A stretch of 64,000 bases of DNA from NCBI GenBank assembly GCA_027315255.1, contig DAHUYL010000056.1, forward strand, positions 47,831 through 111,830. Reading direction: 5' to 3'. The translations under genes were made by a program, and so were the position numbers. The notes under the pieces were generated by a model. It was not told the DNA's origin. It worked only from the letters and a program-made list of their open reading frames with translations, and searched no databases. The DNA is from Solirubrobacterales bacterium. GTDB taxonomy: Bacteria; Actinomycetota; Thermoleophilia; Solirubrobacterales; Solirubrobacteraceae. Of this stretch, positions 46,174-57,483 are shown piece by piece (the stretch's first letter is position 1; every line of letters starts with the position of its first letter).

Positions 46174-47959
46174 CCCTGGTGAAGTTGCCGGCCAGATCGG
46201 TCGCGCTCATGTGCACGGCGTAGGTCCCGGCTGGCAGCTTCGGGATGGCGAACGAGTTGCTGCCGTACCCGAAGCTCGCGCTCGTGGAGAACGCCGTCTG
46301 GCTGCCGTTCAGCAACACGAGGCCGACGCGCGAGGCCTTCGACAGCTGGAAGTCGAACGCGAAGCCGTGACGGGCGGGCGCCCGGGTGCTCGTCGGGGTC
46401 ACGGTCGGCGGTGTGGTCAGATCCGCCTGGAACGCAGTCGCGGTCTGGCAGTAGACGGGAGCGCTCGTCAGCGTGCAGAGCTCCTGAACGAAGCCGGTGA
46501 CCAGCTGGTGGTAGCTCAGGTCGTCCTCGACCCCCGGCTGATACAGCGACCAGGCGCCGGTATTGAACGAAGGCAGCTCGGCCTGTGCCTGGGCGTTGCC
46601 CTGCTCGAACAGCTTCATCGACAGCACGTTGCCGCTCACGTGGGAGAACCAGTAGAGGCCGATGACGGTCTGCAGGAACGCGTTGATGATGTCGGTGCCG
46701 GGCGTGAACGAGTACTGGATGAAGCGCCTGCCGAGCGGGGTCGGGATGCTCAGCCCGCGCGGCGGTGCGTCCCGCAGCAGCGGCAGGATCTCCGCGCCGT
46801 CGACGAGGTACTGGTGGATGCCGGTCGCCAGGTAGGCGCGGGTGAACGCCTCGAGCGCGGTGCCGTCGGTCATCGCACTCGACCACGGGGGCTGGCCGCC
46901 GTCGAACGGGAAGTAGTAGTCCCAGGTGATGCCGTGGTCCTGGTCGGCGGCTAGCGGCAGCATCTGCGCGAGCAGCGCCAGCATCGCCGGGTAGTCGGCC
47001 TTGCCGGCCGTGTACATGCCGTTCGCCTCGCCGAAACTCGCCAGCGGCTGCAGCTGGATCCCCTGATCCGGGTAGTACTCCCAGACGATCTGCGAGCCGG
47101 AGAACTGGACGCGCTGATCGGCGGTCAGCAGCGGGCCCCTGGTCCACCACTGCACGTTTCGCTGAAGCGTCAGGAACATCGCCGGTAGCCGTGAGACGGT
47201 CATCTGCCCGCTCGCGGCGATCGTGTGCATCGTCTCGGTGATCGCGACCAGCTCGGCCCGCCGGGTTCCGCTCAGGTGCTTCTCGTCGGCGAGCGCGGCG
47301 TCGAATTCGCTCAGGTACTGACCGTGCTGTGCGGCCGTGATCTCGTGCCTGGCGGCAAGCTGCGCGAGCACGCTGACGACGGTGACCTGGGCGCGTCCCT
47401 TGGACCCCTTCGAGGACCCGCCGCCGCTCGAGGAGCCGGGTGTGGTCGTGGTGCCGGTGGTAGTCGTTCCGGTGGTCGTCGTCCCCGTGGTCGTGGTCGT
47501 GGTCCCGGTGGTCGTGGTCCCGGTGGTCGTCGTCCCGGTGGTCGTCGTCCCGGTGGTCGTGGTCGTGGTCCCGGCGGTGGTCGTCGGCCCGGTCGTGGTC
47601 GTGGAGGTCGTCGGCGGCGTCAGCGTCACCCCTCCGGTGGGAGGCGAGGAGCCGCGCGTCGTCGGGCGCGCGCCACGCAGATCGCCGGTGAACGCGGTGG
47701 GCGTGCTCGCCGGCACGCCGGCCAAGGCAGGCGGCACGAGCGCGACGCCGCTCAGGAATCGATCCTCGACCGTCCGGACTCGACCTCCGGGGCCGAGCAC
47801 CAAGACGTCTGCGGCGGAGCCGCGGCCGGTCCGGCCCGACGCGCCGCTTGCCGGAATCGCCAGCGCCGTGCCGGCGCCGCCGGCGAGCGCCATGATCGCG
47901 CATCCGATGGTGGTCAGCGGTCGACTGCGGATCCGGCCCGGTCGCCGTCCCCTAGGCAT
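46148..47959 (-). CDS. Secreted D-glucuronyl C5-epimerase-like protein with (TTTTG)n linker
   Basis: GITWDYYFPFDGGQPPWSSAMTDGTALEAFTRAY; FNTGAWSLYQPGVEDDLSYHQLVTGFVQELC; N-terminal signal and Thr-rich tract. Confidence 0.72.
   Translation of the reverse strand: MPRGRRPGRIRSRPLTTIGCAIMALAGGAGTALAIPASGASGRTGRGSAADVLVLGPGGRVRTVEDRFLSGVALVPPALAGVPASTPTAFTGDLRGARPTTRGSSPPTGGVTLTPPTTSTTTTGPTTTAGTTTTTTGTTTTGTTTTGTTTTGTTTTTTGTTTTGTTTTGTTTTPGSSSGGGSSKGSKGRAQVTVVSVLAQLAARHEITAAQHGQYLSEFDAALADEKHLSGTRRAELVAITETMHTIAASGQMTVSRLPAMFLTLQRNVQWWTRGPLLTADQRVQFSGSQIVWEYYPDQGIQLQPLASFGEANGMYTAGKADYPAMLALLAQMLPLAADQDHGITWDYYFPFDGGQPPWSSAMTDGTALEAFTRAYLATGIHQYLVDGAEILPLLRDAPPRGLSIPTPLGRRFIQYSFTPGTDIINAFLQTVIGLYWFSHVSGNVLSMKLFEQGNAQAQAELPSFNTGAWSLYQPGVEDDLSYHQLVTGFVQELCTLTSAPVYCQTATAFQADLTTPPTVTPTSTRAPARHGFAFDFQLSKASRVGLVLLNGSQTAFSTSASFGYGSNSFAIPKLPAGTYAVHMSATDLAGNFTRVTGTLQVG
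47444..47625. repeat. 15-nt-period coding low-complexity repeat (Thr4-Gly)
   Basis: ggtggtcgtcgtcccggtggtcgtcgtcccggtggtcgtggtc...; minus strand encodes TTTTGTTTTGTTTTG. Confidence 0.85.
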
Positions 47960-48062
47960 GCGATCCGATGCTAGAGGCGACCGGCGCCCGACGCCGGGTC
48001 ACGCCGGCGTTCGTCAGCGCGATGACCATGAGGTCCAGGGTCCCAGCTGACGGCCGGCGCTG

Positions 48063-48080
48063 CTGCAAGCGGGCTTGCAG
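48063..48080 (-). terminator. Candidate terminator hairpin abutting the stop at 48081
   Basis: CTGCAAGC-gg-GCTTGCAG perfect inverted repeat. Confidence 0.5.
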
Positions 48081-48389
48081 CTACTCGCGACCGACGTCCT
48101 GGTCGTCCTCCTCGAGCTCGTCGAGCTCGTCGTCGCCATTGTCCGCCACGGCGCCCGGGTGATAGTGGACCTGAAAGGCCTGCAGCAGCTCGTCCCGACG
48201 GCTCTCGTCGATCGGGGTCTCGTCGGAGATCTGCACCCAGTCGGCGCCTTCGTACTCCTCCATGTTGAAGATCTCGTCGTCGAGCTCGGGCGAGTCGTCG
48301 ACGACGATCAGGACCTCGGTCTGCGGGTTGAAGTACGTCCCCGGACGGTTGACCAGGTCCTCCAGCTCGACACGTCGCGGATCAGGCAT
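48081..48389 (-). CDS. Hypothetical acidic protein
   Basis: 102 aa, MPDPRRVELEDLVNRPGTYFNPQTEVLIVVDDSPELDDEIFNMEEYEGADWVQ...; Asp/Glu-rich tail. Confidence 0.72.
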   Translation of the reverse strand: MPDPRRVELEDLVNRPGTYFNPQTEVLIVVDDSPELDDEIFNMEEYEGADWVQISDETPIDESRRDELLQAFQVHYHPGAVADNGDDELDELEEDDQDVGRE

Positions 48390-48454
48390 GCCGGCAGCCT
48401 ACGACGTTTCGAACGTGGCCGCCGGCTGCCGATCCGGTACGCTTTGTCCAGGGG

Positions 48455-48470
48455 TTGACTGACTAGTCAA
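48455..48470. promoter_or_regulatory. Candidate TetR-type operator upstream of acyl-CoA dehydrogenase
   Basis: TTGACT-GACT-AGTCAA perfect dyad, 80 bp upstream of the start codon. Confidence 0.55.
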
Positions 48471-48549
48471 TCGCCTCGCTGAGAACGCCGATGGAAGCTG
48501 TGCCAAGGCAGTCCGCAGCTCGCTTCGAGATTTCAAGGGAGATTGGATC

Positions 48550-49722
<1,173 letters not shown>

Positions 49723-49756
49723 GCGGCCGCCGCTCGCGCGTGAGCTGAGATCTGCC

Positions 49757-49793
49757 GGCGAGGTTCGGGCCCGCAGCGGGCCCCAACCTCGCC
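49757..49793. terminator. Strong hairpin between acyl-CoA dehydrogenase and the GNAT gene
   Basis: GGCGAGGTT-c-GGGCCCGC-a-GCGGGCCC-c-AACCTCGCC. Confidence 0.6.
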
Positions 49794-49803
49794 AGCGCCC
49801 GGA

Positions 49804-50343
49804 TCAAGGCAGCGAGCGGGCGAGCGTCAGCACGTATTGCGGGCCGTCCTCGCCCGCGACCGCACGCGGCTCGCTGCGCGAGAACCCGAGCTTCTCCAGG
49901 CACCGCCACGACGTGACGTTCCCCACGGCGACGCAGGTGCGGATCCCGTCGGCCCCCAGGCGAGCGGACACCACCTCGTCGACGAACCGCCCCAGCAGCT
50001 CCGTTCCGAGCCCGCGGCCGATCAGCGCAGGATCGCCGATCAGGTAGTCGAGGCCCCACTCGCCGGCGACGGCGTCGACGGCCGGGCCGCCCACGGGCTC
50101 GGCGTCCCACGGGTATGTCTGCACCATCCCGATCTCGCGGCCGTCGAGCAGCATCAGGAAGCAGCGTGTCGAATCGGCGCCCGTCAAGGCCGGCAGGTAC
50201 TCCGCACGGAGCTCCTCGAGGCTCGACCCCAGCCCCCACCAGGCGGCGACGTGCGGCTGCCCCAGCCATTCCCACAGCAGCGGAAGGTCCTCCGGGAGCA
50301 TCGGCCGGAAACCGAGCGTCCCCCGTCCGCCGGGCGCCGCCAA
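49804..50343 (-). CDS. GNAT family N-acetyltransferase (aminoglycoside 6'-N-acetyltransferase-like fold)
   Basis: LGFRPMLPEDLPLLWEWLGQPHVAAWWG...DYLIGDPALIGRGLGTELLGRFVDEVV...NVTSWRCLEKLGF; TTG start is tentative. Confidence 0.8.
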   Translation of the reverse strand: MAAPGGRGTLGFRPMLPEDLPLLWEWLGQPHVAAWWGLGSSLEELRAEYLPALTGADSTRCFLMLLDGREIGMVQTYPWDAEPVGGPAVDAVAGEWGLDYLIGDPALIGRGLGTELLGRFVDEVVSARLGADGIRTCVAVGNVTSWRCLEKLGFSRSEPRAVAGEDGPQYVLTLARSLP

Positions 50344-50357
50344 CGAGACGGAAGCCT

Positions 50358-51611
50358 CTACCGGAACCGCCCCCCGGCGTAGATCACGCGCTCGCTGCCG
50401 TCGCGCAGCACCGCCGTCACGGTCCGGTCGGCGGTCGAGACGATGTCCGTGTGGACGACCGACTGGTTGAAGCCGAGCCGCTCCCAATCGGCCTCGGTGA
50501 CCGTCGCCGGGTCGCCGTCGTACGCGTGGCGGACGCCGAGGCCGAGCGCGACGTGCGTGTTGCCGAACGGCCCGCCGACGTTCTCGTCGTAGAGCGTGTT
50601 GGCCATGAAGCGGGTGATCCGTGACAGCCGGGCATCGGTCAGCGAGAACTCGCCGACGCGGTCGGCGCCGTCGGTCGCGACCATCTGCCGGAGCAGCTCC
50701 TGGCCGCGTTGCGCGGTCGCGGACACCACCCGGCCGGCCTCGAACCGCAGCTCGACCCCCTCGATCAGCGAGCCGTGGACGTACAGCGGCTCGCTGAACC
50801 GGATCCACCCCTCGGTGCCGCGCCAGTCGGGGCAGGTGAACACCTCGAAGCTCGGGATGTTGCGGCCGCTGCCGCCGATCCACCTGCGCCGCTCGCCGAG
50901 CGTCAGCCACAGGTCGGCGTCGTCGCCGAGGACGTGCAGCCGGTCGATCGGCAGGCCGTTCAGGACGCCGCAGTGGGCGCGCAGTGCGGCGCCCACCTCG
51001 CGCCAGCGCGCGATCGGGTCGCTGTCGTCGAGGAAGCAGGCGGCGACGATCTGCTGCCAGTACTGCTCGAGCGTCATCCCTGCCTCGGCGGCCATCGCCT
51101 CGGTGCCGTACAGCGCGACCGTCCACGAGAAGCGGTCCTCGGCCTCCTTGGCCTGCTGCCATTCGACGACCGGCATCAGGCTCCGCTGGTGGCGCATCAG
51201 CCGCTCCGGCGGCACGCCCGCGAGCGCCTTCGGGTCGGTCGAGCCGATCACGAAGACCGCGTGGTCGCAGGCGTCGATCAAACCCTTGTAGTACGGCGCC
51301 GGGAAGAAGTCGAGCTGCGCGTCGCTGGCAAGCTCGAAGTAGTCGCGCTCGATCGCGAGCGCGCCGCCGTCGGCCGGCCGGTAATCCTGAAGGACGTGGC
51401 CGCCCGCGCGCCAGACGGCGCGACACAGCTCGGCGAACAGCGGCTTGGCGTTCTCGGGGCAGGTCACCCGCACGACGTCACCGGGGGCGATCCCGGCGCC
51501 ACCGCCGAGCGCGTACCCGACGAGCAGCTGCGCGTAGCGGACGAGCTGCTCTTGCGGCGGCTCGTAGCTCGCGCCTGCGAGCCCGCGCTGCGGATCGTCG
51601 GTGACCGTCAT
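50358..51611 (-). CDS. M29 family (AmpS-type) aminopeptidase, copy 2
   Basis: RYAQLLVGYALGGGAGIAPGDVVRVTCPENAKPLFAELCRAVWRAGGHV; RTEGWIRFSEPLYVHGSLIEG; FMANTLYDENVGGPFGNTHVALG. Confidence 0.88.
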   Translation of the reverse strand: MTVTDDPQRGLAGASYEPPQEQLVRYAQLLVGYALGGGAGIAPGDVVRVTCPENAKPLFAELCRAVWRAGGHVLQDYRPADGGALAIERDYFELASDAQLDFFPAPYYKGLIDACDHAVFVIGSTDPKALAGVPPERLMRHQRSLMPVVEWQQAKEAEDRFSWTVALYGTEAMAAEAGMTLEQYWQQIVAACFLDDSDPIARWREVGAALRAHCGVLNGLPIDRLHVLGDDADLWLTLGERRRWIGGSGRNIPSFEVFTCPDWRGTEGWIRFSEPLYVHGSLIEGVELRFEAGRVVSATAQRGQELLRQMVATDGADRVGEFSLTDARLSRITRFMANTLYDENVGGPFGNTHVALGLGVRHAYDGDPATVTEADWERLGFNQSVVHTDIVSTADRTVTAVLRDGSERVIYAGGRFR

Positions 51612-52831
51612 CAGGACCCCTGGAAGCGGCCGTCGGCGTAGATCACCCGCTCGCTGCCGTCCCGCAGCGCCGCGGTGACCGTCCGGTCCGTCGTCGAGAC
51701 GATGTCGGTGTGGACGGCGGAGGCGTTGAAGCCGAGCCGGTCCCACTCGTCTTGCGAGATGTGCGCCGAATCGCCGTCGTAGCACGCGTGGATCGAGTAG
51801 CCGACGGCGATGTGCGTGTTGCCGAACGGGCCGCCGGTGTTCTCGTCGTACAGGGTGTTGGCCATGAACCGGCGGATCGGGGAGAGACGGGCGTCGGTCA
51901 GCGAGAACTCGCCGATCCGGTCGGCGCCCTCGCTCGCGAGCATCTCCCTCAGCAGCGACTCGTTCTCCGAAGCGCGGGCGGCGCTCACATGGCCGGCGGC
52001 GAACTCGAGCTCGACGCCGCGGATCAGCGAGCCGTAGACGTACAGCGGCTCGCTGAAGCGGATCCAACCCTCCGTGCCGCGCCAGTCCGGCGATGTGAAC
52101 ACCTCGAAGCTCGGCAGATTGCGCCCGCCACCGCCGAGCCACCGGCGCCGCTCGCCCAGCGCCACCCACAGGTCGGCGTCCGGGCCGGTGACGTGCAGTC
52201 GCTCGATCGGGAGGCCGTTGAGGAACCGGCAATGCGCGTCGATCTGCGCGCCCACCTGGCGCCAGCGGGCGATCGGATCTCGGTCGTCGAGAAAGCAGGC
52301 GGCGATGATCTCGCCCCAGTACTCCTCGCAGGACATCCCCGCCTCGGCAGCCATCGCCTCGGTGCCGTAGAGCGCGATCGTCCAGCTGAGCTCGCCGGTC
52401 GCCTCCCGCTCCTGGATCCATTCGCTGAACTGCCGGCGGGAGCGGCGGTGGCGCAGAAGCGCCGCCGGATCGACGTCGCTCAGCGAGCCCGGATCGCTCT
52501 CGGAGTGGATCCGCAGCAGGTGATCGGCGTCGTCCAACAGCCCCCGCATGTAGCGCGCCGGGAAGAAGTCGAGCTGCTCGCCGCTCGCGATCTCGTAGAA
52601 GTCGCGCATCACGCTGACCCCGCCGCCCGCGTCGGGGCCGTACTGGCCGATCACATGTGCCCCCGCGCGCCACACGGCGCGGCACGCGGCGGCATACAGC
52701 GGCCGCGCGCCCTCCTCCGCCGACACCGAGACGACGTCACCCGCGGCGATCCCGGCACCGCCGCCGAGCGCGAACCCGACGAGCAGCTGCGCGTAGCGGT
52801 CGAGCTGCTCGCGGGAGGGCTCGAAGCTCAT
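51611..52831 (-). CDS. M29 family (AmpS-type) aminopeptidase, copy 1
   Basis: RYAQLLVGFALGGGAGIAAGDVVSVSAEEGARPLYAAACRAVWRAGAHV; FMANTLYDENTGGPFGNTHIAVG. Confidence 0.88.
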   Translation of the reverse strand: MSFEPSREQLDRYAQLLVGFALGGGAGIAAGDVVSVSAEEGARPLYAAACRAVWRAGAHVIGQYGPDAGGGVSVMRDFYEIASGEQLDFFPARYMRGLLDDADHLLRIHSESDPGSLSDVDPAALLRHRRSRRQFSEWIQEREATGELSWTIALYGTEAMAAEAGMSCEEYWGEIIAACFLDDRDPIARWRQVGAQIDAHCRFLNGLPIERLHVTGPDADLWVALGERRRWLGGGGRNLPSFEVFTSPDWRGTEGWIRFSEPLYVYGSLIRGVELEFAAGHVSAARASENESLLREMLASEGADRIGEFSLTDARLSPIRRFMANTLYDENTGGPFGNTHIAVGYSIHACYDGDSAHISQDEWDRLGFNASAVHTDIVSTTDRTVTAALRDGSERVIYADGRFQGS

Positions 52832-52842
52832 CGCCGCCGAGC

Positions 52843-54033
52843 TTACGCGCTCCCCAGCGCGCCTGCCGCGAACCTCAGCTCGCCGCCCACCAGTGTCGCG
52901 GCGACGAGCTGCATGCCGGGCCGGTAGGCGATGTGGTCAGGTGCGGGGGCATCGAGCACGACCGCGTCGGCGCGGCAGCCGGGGGCGAGCCGGCCGATGT
53001 CGTCCCGTGCCAACGCCCTCGCGCCGCCGGCAGTCGCGGCCAGCAGCGCCTCGTCCGCGTTCATCCCGAGGTCACGGACCGCCAGCGCGATGCAGAACGA
53101 CATCGAGGTCGTGTAGCTCGAGCCGGGGTTGGTGTTCGTCGCGAGCGCGACGCGGACGCCCGCGTCGATCGCGCGGCGCGCATCGGGGTAGCGCTGGCGG
53201 GTCGCAAAGTCGGTCGCCGGCAGGAACGTCGCGACCGTCCCCGATCCCGCCAGCGCCGCCAGATCCGCGTCGCTCAGGTACGTGCAGTGGTCGGCCGAGG
53301 CGGCGCCGAGCTCGCACGCCAACTGCACGCCGGGCCCGAACCCGAGCTGATTGGCGTGCACCCGCAGCCCGAGGCCGGCACCGCGTCCAGCCTCGAGCAC
53401 GGCTCGCGACTGATCCTCATCGAACGCGCCGCGCTCGCAGAACACGTCGACCCACCGCACGGAGCCGCGACACGCAGCCAGCATCTCGCCGCAGACGAGC
53501 GCGACGTACTCGTCGGCCCGACCGAGGAACTCCGGCGGGACGGCGTGCGCGCCGAGGAAGGTGCCGTCGTCGGTCAGCTCGGCCGCGAGCGCGCACAGCC
53601 GCGCCTCGCCGTCGACCGTCAGCGCGTAGCCCGACTTGACCTCGCAGTGGGTGATCCCGGCGCGCAGCTGCTGGCCCCGCCGCGCCGCCGCCAGCGCGCG
53701 CAGCTCGTCCCGAGAGGCCGCGCGGGTCGCCGCGACCGTGGTCAGGATCCCGCCGGCTTCGTATGGCGCACCGGCCATCCGCGCGGAGAACTCGGCCGCA
53801 CGGTCGCCGGCGAACACGAGGTGCGTGTGGCTGTCGACGAACCCCGGGATCACGCAGCGCCCGCCGGCGTCGAGCCGCGCGTCGGCGGCGGCGTGCCCGG
53901 CGCGCTCGATCGCGGCCACCCGGCCGCCCTCGATCACGAGCGCGGCGTCGCGGACGAGCCCCAAAGGCCCGTCGCCGAGCGACGGCTCGCACGTGACGAG
54001 CAATCCGATCCGGTCGATCGCGAGCGAGCTCAT
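52843..54033 (-). CDS. hutI: Imidazolonepropionase
   Basis: [89 protein letters not shown]. Confidence 0.92.
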   Translation of the reverse strand: MSSLAIDRIGLLVTCEPSLGDGPLGLVRDAALVIEGGRVAAIERAGHAAADARLDAGGRCVIPGFVDSHTHLVFAGDRAAEFSARMAGAPYEAGGILTTVAATRAASRDELRALAAARRGQQLRAGITHCEVKSGYALTVDGEARLCALAAELTDDGTFLGAHAVPPEFLGRADEYVALVCGEMLAACRGSVRWVDVFCERGAFDEDQSRAVLEAGRGAGLGLRVHANQLGFGPGVQLACELGAASADHCTYLSDADLAALAGSGTVATFLPATDFATRQRYPDARRAIDAGVRVALATNTNPGSSYTTSMSFCIALAVRDLGMNADEALLAATAGGARALARDDIGRLAPGCRADAVVLDAPAPDHIAYRPGMQLVAATLVGGELRFAAGALGSA

Positions 54034-55262
54034 CGCGGGATCGCGGCCGACAGCTCGGCGGCCACCGCCGCCGGGTCGAGCGCGAGCTGCCTGCCGCCGA
54101 CGATCACCGCGCCGATGTCCTCCCGGGTGGCGGCGAACACGACCGCCTCGAGCGCGTCGGCGCGGCGCGTCCCGGCCAGGCGCGGCCCGTCGAGCCGCAC
54201 GCTGACGAGGTCGGCGAGCGCGCCGGTCGCGATCTGCCCGCCCTCGGGCCAGCCGAGGCTCGTGTAGCCGTTCCCGGTCGCCGCTCCAAGCAGCGCCGCT
54301 GCCGCGTGGTTGCCGCGCACGCCGGTGCGCAGCCGCTCGTCGAGCTCGACCGCGCGCGCCTCCTCGAACACGTCGATCACGGCGTTCGAGTCGGTCCCGA
54401 GCGCCAGCGGCCCCGGCGGATGGCCGATCCCGTCGGCGAGGTCGCGCTCGGTGCTCGGGCACATGCAGACGCTCGCGCCCGCGTCGCGCAGCAGCTCTGC
54501 ATCCCCCTCGAGCAGGTGCGTCGCATGCACTGCCGTGAACCGCTCGCCGACCGCCCCTGCGCCCGCCAGCAGCGCGAGCGGCGAGACCCCGTGGCGGCGC
54601 AGGCAATCCTCGTTCTCCGCGGGCTGCTCGGACACGTGGGCGTGCAGCGGCATGCCGCGCTCGGCGGCGAACGCGGCGACGATCGCGGCGGCGGCCGGGT
54701 CGACCGCCCGCACGCTGTGGATCGCGGCGCCGAGCCGAACCTCCCGTCCGGGCTCGATCGAGTCGACGCGCGCCGCCCAGGCGTGCGCCGAGGCGTCGTG
54801 GAACCGCTCGAGCCCGCCGTGCAGGTAGCAGGCGTCGAGCAGCGTGATCCGGATCCCCGCGTCGGCGGCCGCGCGCATCAGCGCCTCTGAGCGGTGCAGG
54901 TAGTCGAACTCGCCGACGAGCGTGATCCCCGCCAGCGCCATCTCGGCGAACGTGGCGCGCGCGAGCCGGTAGAGCGCGTCGTCGTCGAGCGTGTCGGCGA
55001 GCGCGTACATCTGCTCGCGCCAGGTCCAGAACGACCCCCGATCGGCGGCCTGGGCCCGGCTCCGCAACGCCCGTTGGAACGCGTGCGAGTGCGCGTTCGC
55101 CAGCCCGGGCAGGGTCAGGCCCGGCAGAACGGTGGCTTCGGGGGTGGTGGCATGGTGAGCCACCACCCCCGAGACGAACCCCTGCTCATCGACGTCGATC
55201 AGCACGCCGGGCACGGGCGCTTCGCCGCCAAGCCACGCGAGCTCGCACCAGTACGCGCTCAC
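54030..55262 (-). CDS. hutF: Formimidoylglutamate deiminase
   Basis: [103 protein letters not shown]. Confidence 0.92.
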   Translation of the reverse strand: MSAYWCELAWLGGEAPVPGVLIDVDEQGFVSGVVAHHATTPEATVLPGLTLPGLANAHSHAFQRALRSRAQAADRGSFWTWREQMYALADTLDDDALYRLARATFAEMALAGITLVGEFDYLHRSEALMRAAADAGIRITLLDACYLHGGLERFHDASAHAWAARVDSIEPGREVRLGAAIHSVRAVDPAAAAIVAAFAAERGMPLHAHVSEQPAENEDCLRRHGVSPLALLAGAGAVGERFTAVHATHLLEGDAELLRDAGASVCMCPSTERDLADGIGHPPGPLALGTDSNAVIDVFEEARAVELDERLRTGVRGNHAAAALLGAATGNGYTSLGWPEGGQIATGALADLVSVRLDGPRLAGTRRADALEAVVFAATREDIGAVIVGGRQLALDPAAVAAELSAAIPR

Positions 55263-55825
55263 CGGGGGAGCCCGGCGACGCGCGCGACGAACGCGTCGCG
55301 GTGGAAGCGCTCGAACGACTCCCACGTCATCAGCGTGCGCGGGTCGGTGACGCGGTCGAGGAACAGGATCCCGTCGAGGTGGTCGACCTCGTGCTGGAAG
55401 GTGCCGGCCGCGAGCCCTCGCCGGAGCTCCTCGCGCGGCTCGCCGCGGCGGTCGAGGTAGCGAGCGCGGACGGTCAGGTGACGGGGGACCTCGCCGCGCA
55501 GCCCGGGGACCGACAGACAGCCCTCGTTGATCTCGACCGTCTCCTCGCCGACCGGCTCGAGCTCGGGGTTGACTAGCACGGTCAGCGGGATCGGCGGCTT
55601 GTACGGGTAGCGGGGGTGGTCGGGCACCACCTCGACGACGGCGATCCTGACCGGCTCGGCGATCTGCGTGGCCGCGAGTCCGGCACCGCCGGCGAACCGC
55701 ATCGTGTCGATCAGGTCGTCGATCAGCGCCTGGATCGCGGGCGTGTGCAGCTCCTCGGGCGCCAGCTCGCGGGTGCACTGGCGCAGGGCCGGATGGCCGG
55801 CGGTGACGATCTCGCGGACGCTCAC
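55259..55825 (-). CDS. def: Peptide deformylase homologue embedded in the hut operon
   Basis: All three PDF motifs: [27 protein letters not shown]; 188 aa; GTG start overlapping hutU stop. Confidence 0.92.
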   Translation of the reverse strand: MSVREIVTAGHPALRQCTRELAPEELHTPAIQALIDDLIDTMRFAGGAGLAATQIAEPVRIAVVEVVPDHPRYPYKPPIPLTVLVNPELEPVGEETVEINEGCLSVPGLRGEVPRHLTVRARYLDRRGEPREELRRGLAAGTFQHEVDHLDGILFLDRVTDPRTLMTWESFERFHRDAFVARVAGLPR

Positions 55826-57483
55826 GCCATCGGGATCCGGATCCCGCGCTCGCGCGCGACCTCCGCCGCACGCTCGTAGCCGGCGTCGGCGTGGCGCATG
55901 ACGCCCGTGCCGGGGTCGGTGCTCAGCACCCGCTCGAGCTTCTGCGCGGCGAGCTCCGAGCCGTCCGCCACGCACACCATCCCGGCGTGGATCGAGCGGC
56001 CGATGCCGACGCCGCCACCGTGGTGGATCGACACCCAGCTGGCGCCGGCGGCGGTGTTGACGAGCGCGTTCAAGCGCGGCCAGTCGGCGATCGCATCTGA
56101 GCCGTCGGCCATCGCCTCGGTCTCGCGGTATGGGGAGGCGACCGAGCCCGAGTCGAGGTGGTCGCGGCCGATCACGATCGGGGCCCGCAGCTCTCCGGAG
56201 GCGACCATCGCGTTGAAGCGCAGCCCCAGCCGGGCGCGCTCGCCATATCCGAGCCAGCAGATCCTCGCCGGCAGCCCCTGGAAGGCGATCCGCTCGCCGG
56301 CCGCGGTGATCCAGCGGTGCAGCGGCTCGTCGTCCGGGAACTCCTCGAGCACGGCCCGGTCGGTCGCGGCGATGTCCGCAGGATCGCCGCTCAGCGCGAC
56401 CCAGCGGAACGGGCCCTTGCCCTCGCAGAACAGCGGCCGGACGTAGGCGGGGACGAACCCGGGATAGTCGAACGCGCGCTCGAAGCCGCCGAGCCTCGCC
56501 TCCGCCCGGAGGCTGTTGCCATAGTCGAACACCTCGGCGCCGCGATCCTTGAAGCCGACCATGGCGGCGCAGTGGGCGGCGATCGCGCGGCGGGCGCGGA
56601 CGACGTACTGGTCGGGGTCCGTGCGACGCAGCTCGAGCGCCTCAGAAAGCGACATCAGGTTCGGAACGTAGCCGTTGAGGGGGTCGTGGGCGCTCGTCTG
56701 GTCGGTCACGATGTCGGCGGGGAAGTCCCGTTCGAGCAGCGCCGGGAGGACGTCGGCGGCGTTGGCCTCGAGGCCGACGCTCAGCGGCCGGCCGGCGGCC
56801 CGCGCCGCCTCGCAGCGGCGGATCGCGTCGTCGAGGTCGCTGGCTCGCTCGTCGAGGTAGCGGGTCCTCAGGCGGCGCTCGATCGCCGCCGGGTCGACCT
56901 CGACGCACAGCGCGACGCCGCCGTTCAGCGTGACCGCGAGCGGCTGCGCGCCGCCCATCCCGCCGAGCCCCGCGGTCAGCGTGACCGTGCCGTTGAGCGT
57001 GCCGCCGTGGCGTCGCCGCGCGATCTCGGCGAAGCACTCGTAGGTCCCCTGCACGATCCCCTGGCTGCCGATGTAGATCCATGAGCCCGCCGTCATCTGG
57101 CCGAACATCGTCAGGCCCTCGGCCTCGAGCCGGCGGAACTCCTCCCAGGTGGCCCACTCGGGCACGAGGTTCGAGTTGGCGATCAGCACCCGCGGCGACC
57201 ATTCGTGAGTGCGGAACACGCCGACGGGCTTGCCCGACTGGACGAGCAGCGTCTCGTCGTCGCGCAGCTGACGCAGCTCCGCGACGAGCGCGTCGAACGC
57301 CGACCACGAGCGGGCGGCGCGGCCGGTGCCGCCGTACACGACGAGCTCGTCGGGGTGCTCGGCGACCTCGGGGTCGAGGTTGTTCATCAGCATCCGCAGC
57401 GCCGCCTCCTGCGGCCAGCCACGGCAGCTGAGATCTGCGCCGCGCGGGGCGCGGACGGGGCGTGGGCCAGGGGCGTCGCTCAC
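55822..57483 (-). CDS. hutU: Urocanate hydratase
   Basis: [105 protein letters not shown]. Confidence 0.95.
   Translation of the reverse strand: MSDAPGPRPVRAPRGADLSCRGWPQEAALRMLMNNLDPEVAEHPDELVVYGGTGRAARSWSAFDALVAELRQLRDDETLLVQSGKPVGVFRTHEWSPRVLIANSNLVPEWATWEEFRRLEAEGLTMFGQMTAGSWIYIGSQGIVQGTYECFAEIARRRHGGTLNGTVTLTAGLGGMGGAQPLAVTLNGGVALCVEVDPAAIERRLRTRYLDERASDLDDAIRRCEAARAAGRPLSVGLEANAADVLPALLERDFPADIVTDQTSAHDPLNGYVPNLMSLSEALELRRTDPDQYVVRARRAIAAHCAAMVGFKDRGAEVFDYGNSLRAEARLGGFERAFDYPGFVPAYVRPLFCEGKGPFRWVALSGDPADIAATDRAVLEEFPDDEPLHRWITAAGERIAFQGLPARICWLGYGERARLGLRFNAMVASGELRAPIVIGRDHLDSGSVASPYRETEAMADGSDAIADWPRLNALVNTAAGASWVSIHHGGGVGIGRSIHAGMVCVADGSELAAQKLERVLSTDPGTGVMRHADAGYERAAEVARERGIRIPMA

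Noticed and set aside
47444-47625. Possible CRISPR or minisatellite array
   Set aside because: 15-nt in-frame repeats encoding Thr/Gly inside a CDS, without spacers; coding low-complexity tract.
52657-54267. 536-aa plus-strand ORF opposite hutI
   Set aside because: Shadow of hutI/hutF; no recognisable motif.
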